64,000 nucleotides of DNA from Temperatibacter marinus (GCF_031598375.1 NZ_CP123872.1:1586001-1650000); one strand, 5' to 3'. Positions 25,478-35,093 are shown, numbered from the stretch's first letter. Notes: generated by a model not told the origin, from the letters alone. Numbers and translations: made by a program.

Positions 25478-26416
25478 CTACAATTTTTTGCTCATATAGG
25501 TTACATCATCTTCCGGGTTTTCATTATAGGGATCACATTCCTTAAAGCCGAGAGACTGATAGAGCCTTACGGCAGGAGCAAGGCGCTTGAGACTGTCCAG
25601 GCGCATTGTATGATACCCGTAATTTTTTGCCCTGTTCATAATACAAATACTTAAAGCTTTTCCAATACCCGATTTTTGTACATTTGGTTTAACCCACAAT
25701 CTCTTCATCTCACAAATGGTAGGATCATGATCAAGGAGGGCCACAGCCCCGACCGGTTTTTTGTTTTGATAAGCAAGCAGTAAACAGCGGTATTTTGATG
25801 GAAAGGTTGCCATTTCCTCTGAAAAGCCCTGAAATTCTAGAGAAAGACCCGTTTGACTTTCAAGCCAGAGAGCATAATCCCTGAAAAACCCTTTCACGAG
25901 TGCAATTTCTCCAGCTGTTTCTACAGGGCTAATGTTAACAGGCGTTGGTGAATCGTTTTCATATTCCATATACACATTTGCTCGTTCGAAGTGGCTGTCG
26001 AACGGGAAGGGTTTATGATGAAACCCATGCTTTTCATAAAGATAGATTGCTGCCCGTAAAATGTCATTGCTCTCAAGATAGAGAGTGCGGCCTTTTAATT
26101 CATGAAAGCGTTTTATCACATGCTTGATCATAAGAGCACCAGCCCCTAATCCTTGTGCGGCAGGTGTAACGCCCATCTTAGAGAGCTCATAGAGGCCATT
26201 TCCTTGGTGCTTAAGAGAGATTGCGCCAACGATAGACTGCTGATCGAGTTGGGCAAAATAAATCTCTCCACCCTTATCGAGAATATGCTGTTCAGGATCA
26301 TTTAAGACAGTTTCATCAACTTCTTCAACACGAAAAAATTGAGTGAGCCATTCTAAATTGATCTGGGCAAAATCATTTCTATAGTCTGATGTGTAAGGGA
26401 TAATTTCTATACGCAT
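25478..26416 (-). CDS. tandem GNAT-domain acetyltransferase
   Basis: Protein of about 312 aa made of two complete GNAT domains. The first (residues about 1-150) has VTPAAQGLGAGALMIKHVI as acetyl-CoA loop and IYLYEKHGF as the alpha4 signature. The second (about 160-312) has VKPNVQKSGIGKALSICIM and VRLYQSLGFKE. The ATG at 26416 is chosen because agg lies 8 nt upstream; a TTG at 26431 would overlap the stop of the upstream SH3 gene. The substrate is unknown. One domain may bind substrate while the other acts, as in other twin GNATs. It is the middle gene of a three-gene minus-strand operon. Confidence 0.85.
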   Translation of the reverse strand: MRIEIIPYTSDYRNDFAQINLEWLTQFFRVEEVDETVLNDPEQHILDKGGEIYFAQLDQQSIVGAISLKHQGNGLYELSKMGVTPAAQGLGAGALMIKHVIKRFHELKGRTLYLESNDILRAAIYLYEKHGFHHKPFPFDSHFERANVYMEYENDSPTPVNISPVETAGEIALVKGFFRDYALWLESQTGLSLEFQGFSEEMATFPSKYRCLLLAYQNKKPVGAVALLDHDPTICEMKRLWVKPNVQKSGIGKALSICIMNRAKNYGYHTMRLDSLKRLAPAVRLYQSLGFKECDPYNENPEDDVTYMSKKL

Positions 26417-26423
26417 AACAAAC

Positions 26424-26945
26424 CTAATCAATGACTTCGTTTGGATAGACGCCGTACAAAGTCGAAGTTTTGGCCCATGCTTTTACATTGTCAATCTCAA
26501 GACGGCACCAAGAAGTGGCACATGAGAGGATGCGACCGATAACGCCCTTATCGGCAATTATAGCTTTTTCGCTGCCTAGTATGGGTTCTTTGGTCAAGCT
26601 ATGCCCATCTTTAGTGATCAATACTGTTCTTCTCCCTGACAAGACCTGTGTATGCATCCACCCAACGGTTCCGTCTAAGTCGCGAACTTTTCTCCATGGT
26701 CCATACTCGTCAATCACTTCGAGCGGGTAATATTTACGATGATAGACCCATTTGATTGGATAGTCCGTGCTAGGGCCCGTTCTCATATTGGCCACATTAT
26801 GGGCTATGGAGACGAATCGAGGAAGAGGGTATCCAGAAGCGCCTCTTTCTTGTGCGTGACTTGGATTAGAAGCAATAAACAGACTGAAAAATGTAAAAAT
26901 GACAGCGATATTTATTTGGAAGCAATTTTTTAAAGAAAAATCCAT
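26424..26945 (-). CDS. periplasmic bacterial SH3-domain protein
   Basis: Exported protein of 173 aa. A signal peptide (hydrophobic INIAVIFTFFSLFIA, cleavage after SHA near residue 31) is followed by two SH3-like repeats. The first has VANMRTGPSTDYPIKWVYHRKYYPLEVIDEYGPWRKVRD, the typical RxGPS...W.KV pattern; the second covers about residues 115-165. Such proteins usually bind cell wall and occur next to 2-hydroxyacid dehydrogenase genes in alphaproteobacteria, as here. The ATG at 26945 follows agagga; 26996 would add an unlikely 17-residue leader. It is the first gene of the minus-strand operon, divergent from the dehydrogenase. Confidence 0.88.
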   Translation of the reverse strand: MDFSLKNCFQINIAVIFTFFSLFIASNPSHAQERGASGYPLPRFVSIAHNVANMRTGPSTDYPIKWVYHRKYYPLEVIDEYGPWRKVRDLDGTVGWMHTQVLSGRRTVLITKDGHSLTKEPILGSEKAIIADKGVIGRILSCATSWCRLEIDNVKAWAKTSTLYGVYPNEVID

Positions 26946-27145
26946 TTTATCCTCTTTATCCAGGGCTTGGGCGTGCAACAATGTTTGCACCATCAAGCAC
27001 GATCTGCTAGAGACATCTAAACCAGTGGCTTAGAATGATCTTCTGTGAATAAGCATGTTATCATTGCGAATAAGGAAGAGAACATCAAGCCTTTTAATAG
27101 GATAATCGATAGGAATTTTTTCGGAATTCCTGAGGGTATGAGTAG

Positions 27146-28132
27146 ATGAATTCTTCACTTCAAAGACCAAAAGTTATTGTAACAAGAAGACTGCCTGATG
27201 TTGTTGAAACGCGCATGGCGGAACTTTTTGATGTGACTTTGAATTTAACGGATACACCCTATACTCGAGAGCAGTTGATTGAGGCCGTTCAGACTGCGGA
27301 TGTTCTAGTTCCGACAGTTACGGATAAAATCGATAGGCAGGTTATTGAGGCGGCAGGGCCGCAGCTTAAACTCATTGCTAATTTTGGGGCTGGTACCAAT
27401 CATATTGATATGAAAGCAATTGGCGAAAAGAAAATTCCTGTGACGAATACTCCAGGGGTTTTGACAAATGATACGGCTGACTTGGCCCTATCGCTGCTGC
27501 TTGCTGTCCCGCGACGCATTCTTGAGGGTGAAAAAATCCTCCGTGAAGGCAAGTGGACAGGCTGGACTCCAACCTTTTTGATGGGCCAAAGATTACAAGG
27601 CAAGCGCCTGGGTATTGTGGGCATGGGGCGCATCGGGCAGGCAGTCGCGAAACGTGCCAAGGCATTTGATATCGCTGTTCATTATCATAATAGAAGCCGC
27701 CTCCCTCAGGAAATTGAAGCAGATTTAGAGGCTACATTCTGGGCAGATCTAGATCAAATGATTGGACGTATGGATTTCATCTCCATTAACTGTCCTCTCA
27801 CGGAAGAGACACATCACCTTTTCAATCGTGAACGTCTCAAGAAGCTACAATCTCATGCGATTTTGATTAATACGGCACGCGGAGAGATTATTGATGAAGA
27901 AGCTCTTGCAGACATGCTTGAAATGAAGCGTATCGCAGGGGCAGGCCTTGATGTTTTTGAGCAAGAACCTGAGATCAACCCTAAGCTTTTGGAATTAGAT
28001 AATGTTGTGCTCTTGCCGCATATGGGTAGTGCTACGATAGAAGGACGACAGGCAATGGGCGACAAAGTCTTGATCAACATCCAGAGCTTTATGGATGGGC
28101 ATCGTTCTCCTGATCGTGTGATCCCTGAATAA
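27146..28132 (+). CDS. D-isomer-specific 2-hydroxyacid dehydrogenase (glyoxylate/hydroxypyruvate reductase type)
   Basis: NAD(P)-dependent dehydrogenase (328 aa) that reduces glyoxylate or hydroxypyruvate to the D-hydroxyacid. The dinucleotide-binding loop is GMGRIGQAVAKRAKAF near residues 159-174. The catalytic residues are Arg245 (NTARGEIID), Glu274 (FEQEPEIN) and His292 (LLPHMGSAT). The VETRMAELFDVTLN N-terminus matches the glyoxylate reductase/D-glycerate dehydrogenase branch. A single gene between the SH3 operon and lepA. The exact substrate is inferred. Confidence 0.9.
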   Translation: MNSSLQRPKVIVTRRLPDVVETRMAELFDVTLNLTDTPYTREQLIEAVQTADVLVPTVTDKIDRQVIEAAGPQLKLIANFGAGTNHIDMKAIGEKKIPVTNTPGVLTNDTADLALSLLLAVPRRILEGEKILREGKWTGWTPTFLMGQRLQGKRLGIVGMGRIGQAVAKRAKAFDIAVHYHNRSRLPQEIEADLEATFWADLDQMIGRMDFISINCPLTEETHHLFNRERLKKLQSHAILINTARGEIIDEEALADMLEMKRIAGAGLDVFEQEPEINPKLLELDNVVLLPHMGSATIEGRQAMGDKVLINIQSFMDGHRSPDRVIPE

Positions 28133-28194
28133 ATTGATTAAATAACCAATAAGAAAGTCAGGCGCGACACGTGCCTGTGACCGAGTATAAAAGA

Positions 28195-30000
28195 ATGACA
28201 GAGTTAAAGAACATTCGTAACTTTTCGATCGTGGCTCATATTGACCATGGTAAATCCACCCTTGCGGATCGGTTGATTCAGTTTACAGGGGCACTTTCAG
28301 ATCGCGAAATGACAAACCAAGTGCTTGATAATATGGATATTGAGCGCGAGCGTGGAATTACAATTAAAGCTCAGACTGTTCGCCTTGAATATAAAGGAAA
28401 AGACGGTGAAAACTACGTGATGAACCTGATGGACACCCCAGGCCACGTTGATTTTGCATATGAAGTTTCCCGCTGTCTCTCTGCTTGCGAAGGCTCTTTG
28501 CTAGTGGTTGATGCATCGCAAGGAGTTGAGGCTCAGACCTTGGCAAACGTCTATCAAGCGATTGAAAATGATCATGATATTGTTCCTGTCTTGAATAAGA
28601 TTGACCTGCCCGCAGCAGAACCTGATCGCGTGCGTCAGCAAATCGAAGATGTCATTGGTATTGACGCAACAGAAGCCGTTGAAGCGTCTGCTAAATCTGG
28701 TATTGGTATTGAAGATGTGCTGGATGCAATTGTAGAGCGCTTGCCGGCGCCGGCACTTGGTGATCCTGATGCGCCGCTCAAAGCGATGTTGGTGGATAGC
28801 TGGTATGATAGTTATTTGGGCGTCATGGTTCTAGTTCGTGTGATTGATGGAAAGATCAAAAAGGGACAAACCGTCAAAATGATGGCTGCAGGCTCTGAAC
28901 ACAAAGTGGATCGTGTGGGCGTTTTCACACCTAATACTGAGACTGTTAAAGAGCTTGGTCCTGGTGAAGTCGGCTTTATCACAGCATCCATTAAAGAAGT
29001 TGCAGATACCCATGTAGGGGATACCATTACGGAATCAAAACGAGAATGCGATCAGGCTCTACCAGGTTTCCAACCAAGTCGTTCTGTTGTCTTTTGCGGC
29101 CTCTTTCCTGCGGATAGTAGCGAGTTTGAACGCCTTCGGGATGCCCTTGCAAAGTTACGGTTGAATGATGCTTCCTTTGAATTTGAGGCTGAAAGTTCGA
29201 TGGCACTTGGCTATGGGTATCGTTGCGGCTTTCTCGGCATGCTCCATTTGGAAATCATTCAAGAGCGTCTATACCGTGAATTTGATCTAGAGTTGATCAC
29301 GACAAGCCCTAGCGTTATCTATAGAATGCATATGAAGAATGGAGATGTCCTAGAACTTCATAACCCTGCTGATATGCCGGATGTTGTGAAAATTGACCTC
29401 ATTGAGGAGCCATGGATTGAAGCAACAATTCTTGTGCCAGATGATTATTTAGGGGCAGTTCTCAAGCTCTGTGAAGACAAAAGGGGTATTCAGCAAGACC
29501 TATCTTATGCCGGATCACGTGCAATGCTAAAGTATAAATTGCCTTTGAATGAAGTTGTTTATGACTTTTATGATAAGTTAAAGTCTGTGTCGCGCGGTTA
29601 TGCCTCTTTTGATTACGAGATGGCTGGCTATGACCAGTCAGATCTGGTGAAAATGTCAATTCTAGTAAATGCAGAACCGGTTGACGCGCTTTCAATGTTG
29701 GTTCACCGAAGTGCTGCTGAGAGCCGGGGACGTGCTCTGTGTGATCGTCTGAAAGATTTAATTCCCCGTCAGCTCTTTAAAATTCCAATTCAAGCAGCTA
29801 TTGGCGGTAAAGTTATTGCCCGAGAAACAATCTCTGCTATGCGAAAAGATGTTACAGCTAAATGTTACGGCGGGGATATCACGCGGAAGAAGAAACTGCT
29901 AGAAAAACAGAAAAAAGGGAAAGCAAAAATGCGGACATACGGCAAAGTTGAAATTCCGCATTCAGCCTTTATTGATGCCTTGAAAATGAAAGATACATAA
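28195..30000 (+). CDS. lepA: elongation factor 4 (LepA)
   Basis: Ribosome-associated GTPase (601 aa) that helps translation initiation and back-translocation under stress. The G domain shows [14 protein letters not shown], the DTPGHVDF switch II and NKIDLP. The EF4-specific C-terminal part ends in [36 protein letters not shown] use the ATG at 28195, which gives the usual [20 protein letters not shown] start; a GTG at 28171 adds eight residues and cannot be ruled out. Confidence 0.96.
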   Translation: MTELKNIRNFSIVAHIDHGKSTLADRLIQFTGALSDREMTNQVLDNMDIERERGITIKAQTVRLEYKGKDGENYVMNLMDTPGHVDFAYEVSRCLSACEGSLLVVDASQGVEAQTLANVYQAIENDHDIVPVLNKIDLPAAEPDRVRQQIEDVIGIDATEAVEASAKSGIGIEDVLDAIVERLPAPALGDPDAPLKAMLVDSWYDSYLGVMVLVRVIDGKIKKGQTVKMMAAGSEHKVDRVGVFTPNTETVKELGPGEVGFITASIKEVADTHVGDTITESKRECDQALPGFQPSRSVVFCGLFPADSSEFERLRDALAKLRLNDASFEFEAESSMALGYGYRCGFLGMLHLEIIQERLYREFDLELITTSPSVIYRMHMKNGDVLELHNPADMPDVVKIDLIEEPWIEATILVPDDYLGAVLKLCEDKRGIQQDLSYAGSRAMLKYKLPLNEVVYDFYDKLKSVSRGYASFDYEMAGYDQSDLVKMSILVNAEPVDALSMLVHRSAAESRGRALCDRLKDLIPRQLFKIPIQAAIGGKVIARETISAMRKDVTAKCYGGDITRKKKLLEKQKKGKAKMRTYGKVEIPHSAFIDALKMKDT

Positions 30001-30038
30001 TATCTTTGTGAGCTGTCTCTGACGAAGGAGAATTCCCC

Positions 30039-31349
30039 ATGACTGATCAACAGGCTTTGAGCCCAGAGCAGCTTGTGCAGGCCGCCAAAGCAGGTGATGT
30101 TGATGCCATGTATCAAGTTGCTTCAATTCTTGGTGCCGAAGGGCATAAGGAACAATCTGTAACATGGTTAAAAAAGGCTGCAGGAAATGGGCATGGTGAT
30201 GCGCGGTTTACACTGGCAAATTTTTACTTAAAAGGGATTAACCTCGAGCGCAATGTTGCCCAAGCCATTACGATCTTAGAAGCTGGCGTCAAGAGTTGGC
30301 ACATGCCTTCTGTACAGCTATATACAGCCTTGGTTGCTCAAGGAGCTGGAACCGAGCGAAGTTGGACCAAAGCAGTTGATCTCTTGTTGTTGAGTGCTGT
30401 GCGAGGCCATAGTCCGGCTATGGTTGAGTTGGCTTTCTTATTGATTCTAGCTCAGGCCCAAACAGATCTAGCCACAGAATTAATGAGAGCCGCCGCTTGC
30501 CGGAAAAACCTTCATGCGGGGCTGTATATTGCCTCAACGCTCTCTGAAGATTCAGAAAAGGATGATCACGATATTGCTGCCTACTGGGTCGGGCGTGCTC
30601 TGGAGTTGGGTCACCCAAATGCCGAGAAATATAAGACACTCGCTGGTGCTGTAAAAGAACCAACAATGGACCAAGCGCCGCTACCAGCGTTTGACCCTGA
30701 TATTGTCAAGACAAGCCTGCATAAGTTAACGGTCTGGACTCCAAAAGATGCCAAAACAATTATGGATCGACCGAACGTTAAAAAAATTGAGGCAGCAATC
30801 CCTCTTTCTATCTGTGCGTATATCAAAGCGTTGAGTGCACCAAGGCTTCAAGCAGCTACAGAATATGATATGGATAGCGGCGAATGGGTCGCCCATAGTC
30901 AGTGCAAAGGCTTCGTTGCATCCTATTGGCAAGAAGATCATAATATGGTGACTTTTGCCGTGGCAGATCGATTGGCCAAAGCAGCCGGAGCAGACCATCA
31001 GTTTGCTGAACAGTTTAATGTGTTGGCTTTCGAGGAAGAGGGTCAATATCTCCCCCGGATTGATTTTGTGGACCCTGATTTACCCGGTAGCAGCGAAAAC
31101 CTTACACGGGCGGGACAATGTTCCCATACTGTAGAACTAATTCTACAAACGGCTGATGAAGGTGGGGAGCCAATCTATGGCCCTACAGCAGATTCTATTG
31201 ACACAGCAGATGGTGATATTTTAATTTTAAGAAACCTTCTGTCTGATCAGGAGCCCGATGATCAAGCGATGAGTGCAATTCTCCCCGTTAAAAAAGGCCA
31301 GAAATGGTCAGCTCTCAGACTAATAAGAGAGAAAAAGCAAGACTTTTAA
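30039..31349 (+). CDS. Sel1-repeat protein with a prolyl 4-hydroxylase-like domain lacking iron ligands
   Basis: Protein of 436 aa. Residues about 10-210 hold Sel1/TPR-like repeats (for example GHGDARFTLANFYLKGINLERNVAQAITIL and GHSPAMVELAFLLI). Residues about 235-432 resemble a prolyl 4-hydroxylase alpha-subunit type 2OG-Fe(II) oxygenase. The expected HxD iron site is YLPRID with Arg340 in place of His and Asp342 kept. The distal His position aligns with Ser412 in MSAILPVKKGQKW, while Arg427 occupies the 2-oxoglutarate-binding place. If the alignment is right the enzyme is iron-dead and may act as a scaffold or sensor. No signal peptide is visible, so it is probably cytoplasmic. It follows lepA by 38 nt with a clear aaggag site. 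Confidence 0.8.
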   Translation: MTDQQALSPEQLVQAAKAGDVDAMYQVASILGAEGHKEQSVTWLKKAAGNGHGDARFTLANFYLKGINLERNVAQAITILEAGVKSWHMPSVQLYTALVAQGAGTERSWTKAVDLLLLSAVRGHSPAMVELAFLLILAQAQTDLATELMRAAACRKNLHAGLYIASTLSEDSEKDDHDIAAYWVGRALELGHPNAEKYKTLAGAVKEPTMDQAPLPAFDPDIVKTSLHKLTVWTPKDAKTIMDRPNVKKIEAAIPLSICAYIKALSAPRLQAATEYDMDSGEWVAHSQCKGFVASYWQEDHNMVTFAVADRLAKAAGADHQFAEQFNVLAFEEEGQYLPRIDFVDPDLPGSSENLTRAGQCSHTVELILQTADEGGEPIYGPTADSIDTADGDILILRNLLSDQEPDDQAMSAILPVKKGQKWSALRLIREKKQDF

Positions 31350-31359
31350 AGTGTTGTAA

Positions 31360-32085
31360 TTATGCAAAGAGATGGGTGTCTTCAAAAGCTACAGCTGCGG
31401 GGGTTGATGTTGGGAGTTCTTCCGATATTTCTTCGGCTAGATCAGTGAAGTGATCAAAATTGATGGTCTCCACATTTAAATTCTTTGCTTCAAATGTAAG
31501 CTTGCTTCTTCGGGACATCATAGATGTCTTGAAATTGTCATAAAAATTCAAGTAACTCAAATTCAGCCATTTATCATTTGCGAGTTTTGTCGTGTTCTGC
31601 ATTTCTAATCCAGAGGAGGAGGGTCTTGGATAGACGGAAAGACAAAGAAGTAAATTGCCGCCCAAAGAACGTGGATGCGACATCGGCAAACAGAGTTTCA
31701 ACATGGGATAGCTTGAAGTATTTCCTATGAAGTGTTTTACAGAAATTTTGATCAGCCCGCAGCCCTGAATAATGGCCTGTGCGTAAATTTCATTCAAACA
31801 TTCAGCTTCGCTCAGATCGTCATACAGGTCTGACATATAGGTGTTCGTTAAAGATCGCCCATATATTTTTTCGATCTCAGAACCGCAAAGTCTGAAGAAG
31901 ATCCCACCAGCTTTATCCATCTCAAGAATTGAAGTGTGAGCTAATAGCTCTTTTAAAGACATAGGTGAAAAATTCAGATAGGGGGGGATAATATAGTGAT
32001 CAGGATTGCTGTTCCATCCACGGATGAAATTCAGGAGATGTTGAGCAATATGTTGATTGCCCAAAAATACTTCAGATACTTGCAT
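31360..32085 (-). CDS. PAS_5-domain protein of unknown function
   Basis: Protein of 241 aa with a PAS_5-like domain in residues about 15-150: FIRGWNSNPDHYIIPPYLNFSPMSLKELLAHTSILEMDK, then FFRLCGSEIEKIYGRSLTNTYMSDLY, which is the family core. The C-terminal part (about 160-241) is Ser/Thr/Asn-rich with no recognised domain. No output domain is visible, so it may be a sensor subunit of an unknown signalling pathway. It is convergent with the Sel1 gene (10 nt between stops) and divergent from the membrane protein gene at 32379. Confidence 0.75.
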   Translation of the reverse strand: MQVSEVFLGNQHIAQHLLNFIRGWNSNPDHYIIPPYLNFSPMSLKELLAHTSILEMDKAGGIFFRLCGSEIEKIYGRSLTNTYMSDLYDDLSEAECLNEIYAQAIIQGCGLIKISVKHFIGNTSSYPMLKLCLPMSHPRSLGGNLLLCLSVYPRPSSSGLEMQNTTKLANDKWLNLSYLNFYDNFKTSMMSRRSKLTFEAKNLNVETINFDHFTDLAEEISEELPTSTPAAVAFEDTHLFA

Positions 32086-32378
32086 TGATTATCCCTAAAT
32101 AATCACTTTTATTTCAACACTAGCTTATTCTATCACGAATACTTATAATCACTAACTTTTTGTAATGATAAGTTCGTGAATATTTATATGGATTCGATCC
32201 CTTTTTTATTCATCAATAATATTACATATGATTACTTTGCCAAAGTTTTTTTGACTTGAATTTCGCTTTTATTCTAAATTGCAGAGAAACTTGCAACTTT
32301 TAGGGCTTTACGATTATGATAAAGAGCGGCATTGTATTATTTGCGTTTGCTTAATTTGAATGGAAAAATGTTAGTGTT
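32086..32378. other. AT-rich divergent intergenic region
   Basis: About 290 nt of very AT-rich DNA between the PAS_5 gene and the membrane protein gene. TTGACT near 32250 is a possible -35 for the rightward gene, with CTAAAT 17 nt later as a weak -10. I see no gene or strong repeat. Such AT-rich upstream DNA is a typical target of MucR-type silencers, but no binding site is proven. Confidence 0.3.
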
Positions 32379-33188
32379 ATGAAGCTACGTATAACGATGA
32401 GTCTCTTGGTGTTTCTATCTTTCTTTTTCATAAAGAAGGATGTTGTGGCACAAAATTCAGAACCAACAGCTCAAGAGATTGCTCTGAGTGTTTATACTTC
32501 GATCAGACAGGATGATCGTCCAGAGACAATCGCCATACAACTTGTCCAAGCAATTAAGCATTTTCGTTATAATTGCCCGCGGATCAATGAGTATCAGCTC
32601 TATCATCAACAGCCGAATATGGCTGTCTTGAAAGTGAGCTGTCTTGCGGCTCCTGTTTATGGAATTTCAGTTGCCTCAAATGGGTATATTTCTGTTTACG
32701 GCGGAAATGGAATGCTAGCCCCCGTCAAACGTGAAGATGGTCGCATCTACGCTTTCAAAGCAGATGGTTCTTTAGAGCCAGAAGTAACACCTGCCTTGCG
32801 TCATTATTTAGATCAGGGACTCGAGAAGGTTAGAATGGGGGATGACAACAATACTTTTTATATGTCAGTGGCCATCAGTATTCTAGGTTTTGTAGCCCTG
32901 GCTAGCAGCTTTATGTGGATCAGAAGTTGGCGTCGCATGAGTCAGGCTAAGGCTTATAATTCAACGATACCTTCTGCCATTAAAGATGAGTTACTTGAAG
33001 AAAGTACGATGATTAGAGAAAAGATCTTTAAACATCCAACGGGCATCTATATTGCTCAAGGTCGTCGCGGGAAAAGACGTCTCTTCCACTCTTTCCTCCC
33101 AGCCTGGCTCTATAAGAAATTCTCGATAAAGTTTCGAGAGATGGCAAATTTACCTAGACCGGATGATTTGGAAGAAGAAGACTATTAG
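32379..33188 (+). CDS. unknown membrane protein with signal peptide and C-terminal anchor
   Basis: Unrecognised protein of 269 aa. Residues 1-25 form a signal peptide (ITMSLLVFLSFFFI then VVAQ). A periplasmic domain of about 135 residues contains two cysteines (RYNCPRI and VSCLAAP) that could form a disulfide. A membrane helix (residues about 162-182, MSVAISILGFVALASSFMWI) leads to a strongly basic cytoplasmic tail of about 85 residues that ends in an acidic EEEDY. The arrangement would suit a membrane-anchored sensor or envelope assembly factor. Function unknown. Confidence 0.7.
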   Translation: MKLRITMSLLVFLSFFFIKKDVVAQNSEPTAQEIALSVYTSIRQDDRPETIAIQLVQAIKHFRYNCPRINEYQLYHQQPNMAVLKVSCLAAPVYGISVASNGYISVYGGNGMLAPVKREDGRIYAFKADGSLEPEVTPALRHYLDQGLEKVRMGDDNNTFYMSVAISILGFVALASSFMWIRSWRRMSQAKAYNSTIPSAIKDELLEESTMIREKIFKHPTGIYIAQGRRGKRRLFHSFLPAWLYKKFSIKFREMANLPRPDDLEEEDY

Positions 33189-33218
33189 CGGATTGATCTT
33201 GTAGTCTTTGGCGATCCC

Positions 33219-34079
33219 TTAAAATTTCTTCTCTTGGCTATTTAAAGCGTCAGCCAAACTCATTTTAGCACTGCCCGGCTTTAAGGGTTGCTGTTGACTT
33301 TCATGGGGTGCCCATCCAGTGAGATAGATGATTTGGAAAGTAGCTGGAATACGGCCATTAGGTAAACGATATCTTTCAAGGTATATTTCTGCAGCACGCA
33401 TCAATATTCTTGGCGGTGTCGCGCCTTTTCTACGCTCTAGAATGGCATTACTTTCCCCCATGCCTTTCAAGTCTTGCATTAATTTTAAGGGGTTTTCATA
33501 TTCAATAGTTATTGTATCTAGATCTGTGACAGGAAGAGCAAAGCCTGCTCGTTGTAATAAACTGCCCGCATCACGTACATCCACAAAAGGAGAAACCCGC
33601 GGGCTCACCCCTCCTGAAATTTCAGTTTCAGCCCGCAAAAGGCAATCCCTTAATTCTTTTAAACTTTCACCTCCAATAAGACTGGCGAGAAAGAGGCCAT
33701 CTGGTTTTAATACTCTATTCATTTGAACAAGAGCGCCAGGCAAGTCATTAACCCAGTGGAGCAGCATATGGCTAACAAATAAATCATATCCCTTTTCATC
33801 AAGGTCTAAGAATTCTTCGTCCAGTGAAAGGACTAAGTCAGTGTCGATGGCTACTCGATCTGCGCGGGTCAGATTGGAATGGTTTCGAAGGCAAGGAAGA
33901 AGGCCCCCGAGAAGGCCCATTTGTAGGGGCGTTTCAAAGTCACGTTTGACTTCTTCAACGCGCTCAGAAAGTCTGTCGGCCACTTCACGGTGTAGAAAAT
34001 CGAATTGATCCTGTTGCTGAAGTGCTTTCACACGCCGAGCTTTCAAGAGATCGCGGTCAAAAATAGTCATTTTATTCAT
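33219..34079 (-). CDS. class I methyltransferase, NDUFAF5/BioC-like
   Basis: Protein of about 286 aa resembling the alphaproteobacterial homologues of NDUFAF5, a mitochondrial complex I assembly factor that hydroxylates an arginine of NDUFS7. Typical features are TIFDRDLLKARRVKAL and FDFLHREVADRLSERVEEVKRDF at the N-terminus, YDLFVSHMLLHWVNDLPGALVQMNRVLKPDGLFLASLIGG in the middle, and a Ser/Lys C-terminus. The SAM motif I that should read DxGxGxG is QMGLLGGLL and looks weakened. The start is uncertain (34070, 34079 or GTG 34097); none has a strong ribosome site. A BioC-like function is the main alternative. Confidence 0.75.
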   Translation of the reverse strand: MNKMTIFDRDLLKARRVKALQQQDQFDFLHREVADRLSERVEEVKRDFETPLQMGLLGGLLPCLRNHSNLTRADRVAIDTDLVLSLDEEFLDLDEKGYDLFVSHMLLHWVNDLPGALVQMNRVLKPDGLFLASLIGGESLKELRDCLLRAETEISGGVSPRVSPFVDVRDAGSLLQRAGFALPVTDLDTITIEYENPLKLMQDLKGMGESNAILERRKGATPPRILMRAAEIYLERYRLPNGRIPATFQIIYLTGWAPHESQQQPLKPGSAKMSLADALNSQEKKF

Positions 34080-34205
34080 GGATATTTGTCTATCCACATG
34101 AAGGCTTTATGGCAAGAAAAACATACAGACAATAGAAGGATTTCTTATGTTCAGTGTTTTGGGGTACGAGGGAAAAGCACTTTATAGTCCGAGTAAAGGA
34201 CATGA

Positions 34206-35003
34206 ATGCGAAACTTGATACAGACATTCCAGACAATATCAAAAGACTTTTTGGTCATGGTAGTTGATTATCTTCTACCGCCGCGATGTGGTCTCTGTTC
34301 GCAAAAGGTCATGACAGCAGGAAATATTTGTGGGGCGTGTTTTCAACAACTCTCTATGATCTCTAAGCCCTGCTGCTATTCTTGTTCCTTGCCCTTTGAT
34401 GTACCAACGCCTGAAAGGTCGTCATGTGGGCAATGCCTTCAGACCCAGCCAGAATATGACCGCGCTTTTTCAGCTGTCGTTTATGGAGGCGCTGCCAAAA
34501 GATTAGTGCTTCAATTAAAACATGGTCAACAATATGCAGCCTCAAGCGTCATGATCAAACAGATGGTCTCTGTTGTTTTAAGTTCAGGCCTCTGTCTTCA
34601 ATGCCACGAGACCACATTCGTCGTGCCTGTTCCTTTACATTGGAGTCGATTGGCGAAAAGAAAGTTTAACCAATCGGCCTTGTTGGCGCAAGGCATCGCG
34701 AAGGCATTAAAGTATCACTATCGCCCGGCCCTACTGCAAAGAAAAAAGGCGACGCAATCTCAGGGTGGCTTAGGGAAAGAGGATCGAAATAAGAATGTGA
34801 GAGGGGCTTTTACAGTCAATAAAAATTGGTCCTTTGATTCGGTTGCGAATGCGAGGGTTTTCCTAATAGATGATGTTTATACCACGGGGGCAACGGTTCA
34901 AGAATGTGCACGAGAATTAAAAAAATATGGGGTAAAAAAAGTTTATGTGGTGACTTATGCCCGGGTGGTTAAAGGGTGGATGTTTTCAGAATTATCCTTT
35001 TGA
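34206..35003 (+). CDS. comF: ComF family phosphoribosyltransferase-like protein
   Basis: Protein of 265 aa with an N-terminal zinc-finger region (CGLC, CGAC, CYSC and CGQC pairs in residues about 25-75) and a type I PRTase domain. The PRPP-binding loop is VFLIDDVYTTGATV near residues 218-231. In competent bacteria ComF takes part in DNA uptake; in alphaproteobacteria its role is unclear and natural competence is not implied. It is divergent from the methyltransferase gene and lies before grxC, the common order in this class. Confidence 0.9.
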   Translation: MRNLIQTFQTISKDFLVMVVDYLLPPRCGLCSQKVMTAGNICGACFQQLSMISKPCCYSCSLPFDVPTPERSSCGQCLQTQPEYDRAFSAVVYGGAAKRLVLQLKHGQQYAASSVMIKQMVSVVLSSGLCLQCHETTFVVPVPLHWSRLAKRKFNQSALLAQGIAKALKYHYRPALLQRKKATQSQGGLGKEDRNKNVRGAFTVNKNWSFDSVANARVFLIDDVYTTGATVQECARELKKYGVKKVYVVTYARVVKGWMFSELSF

Positions 35004-35093
35004 ACATAATAAGTTACACGAAAGGTTTTGCTTGTGAAAAGTGTTTGAGACGTTAAATTGTGGGTAATACAATTAATTTAGGTACAAAATTTA

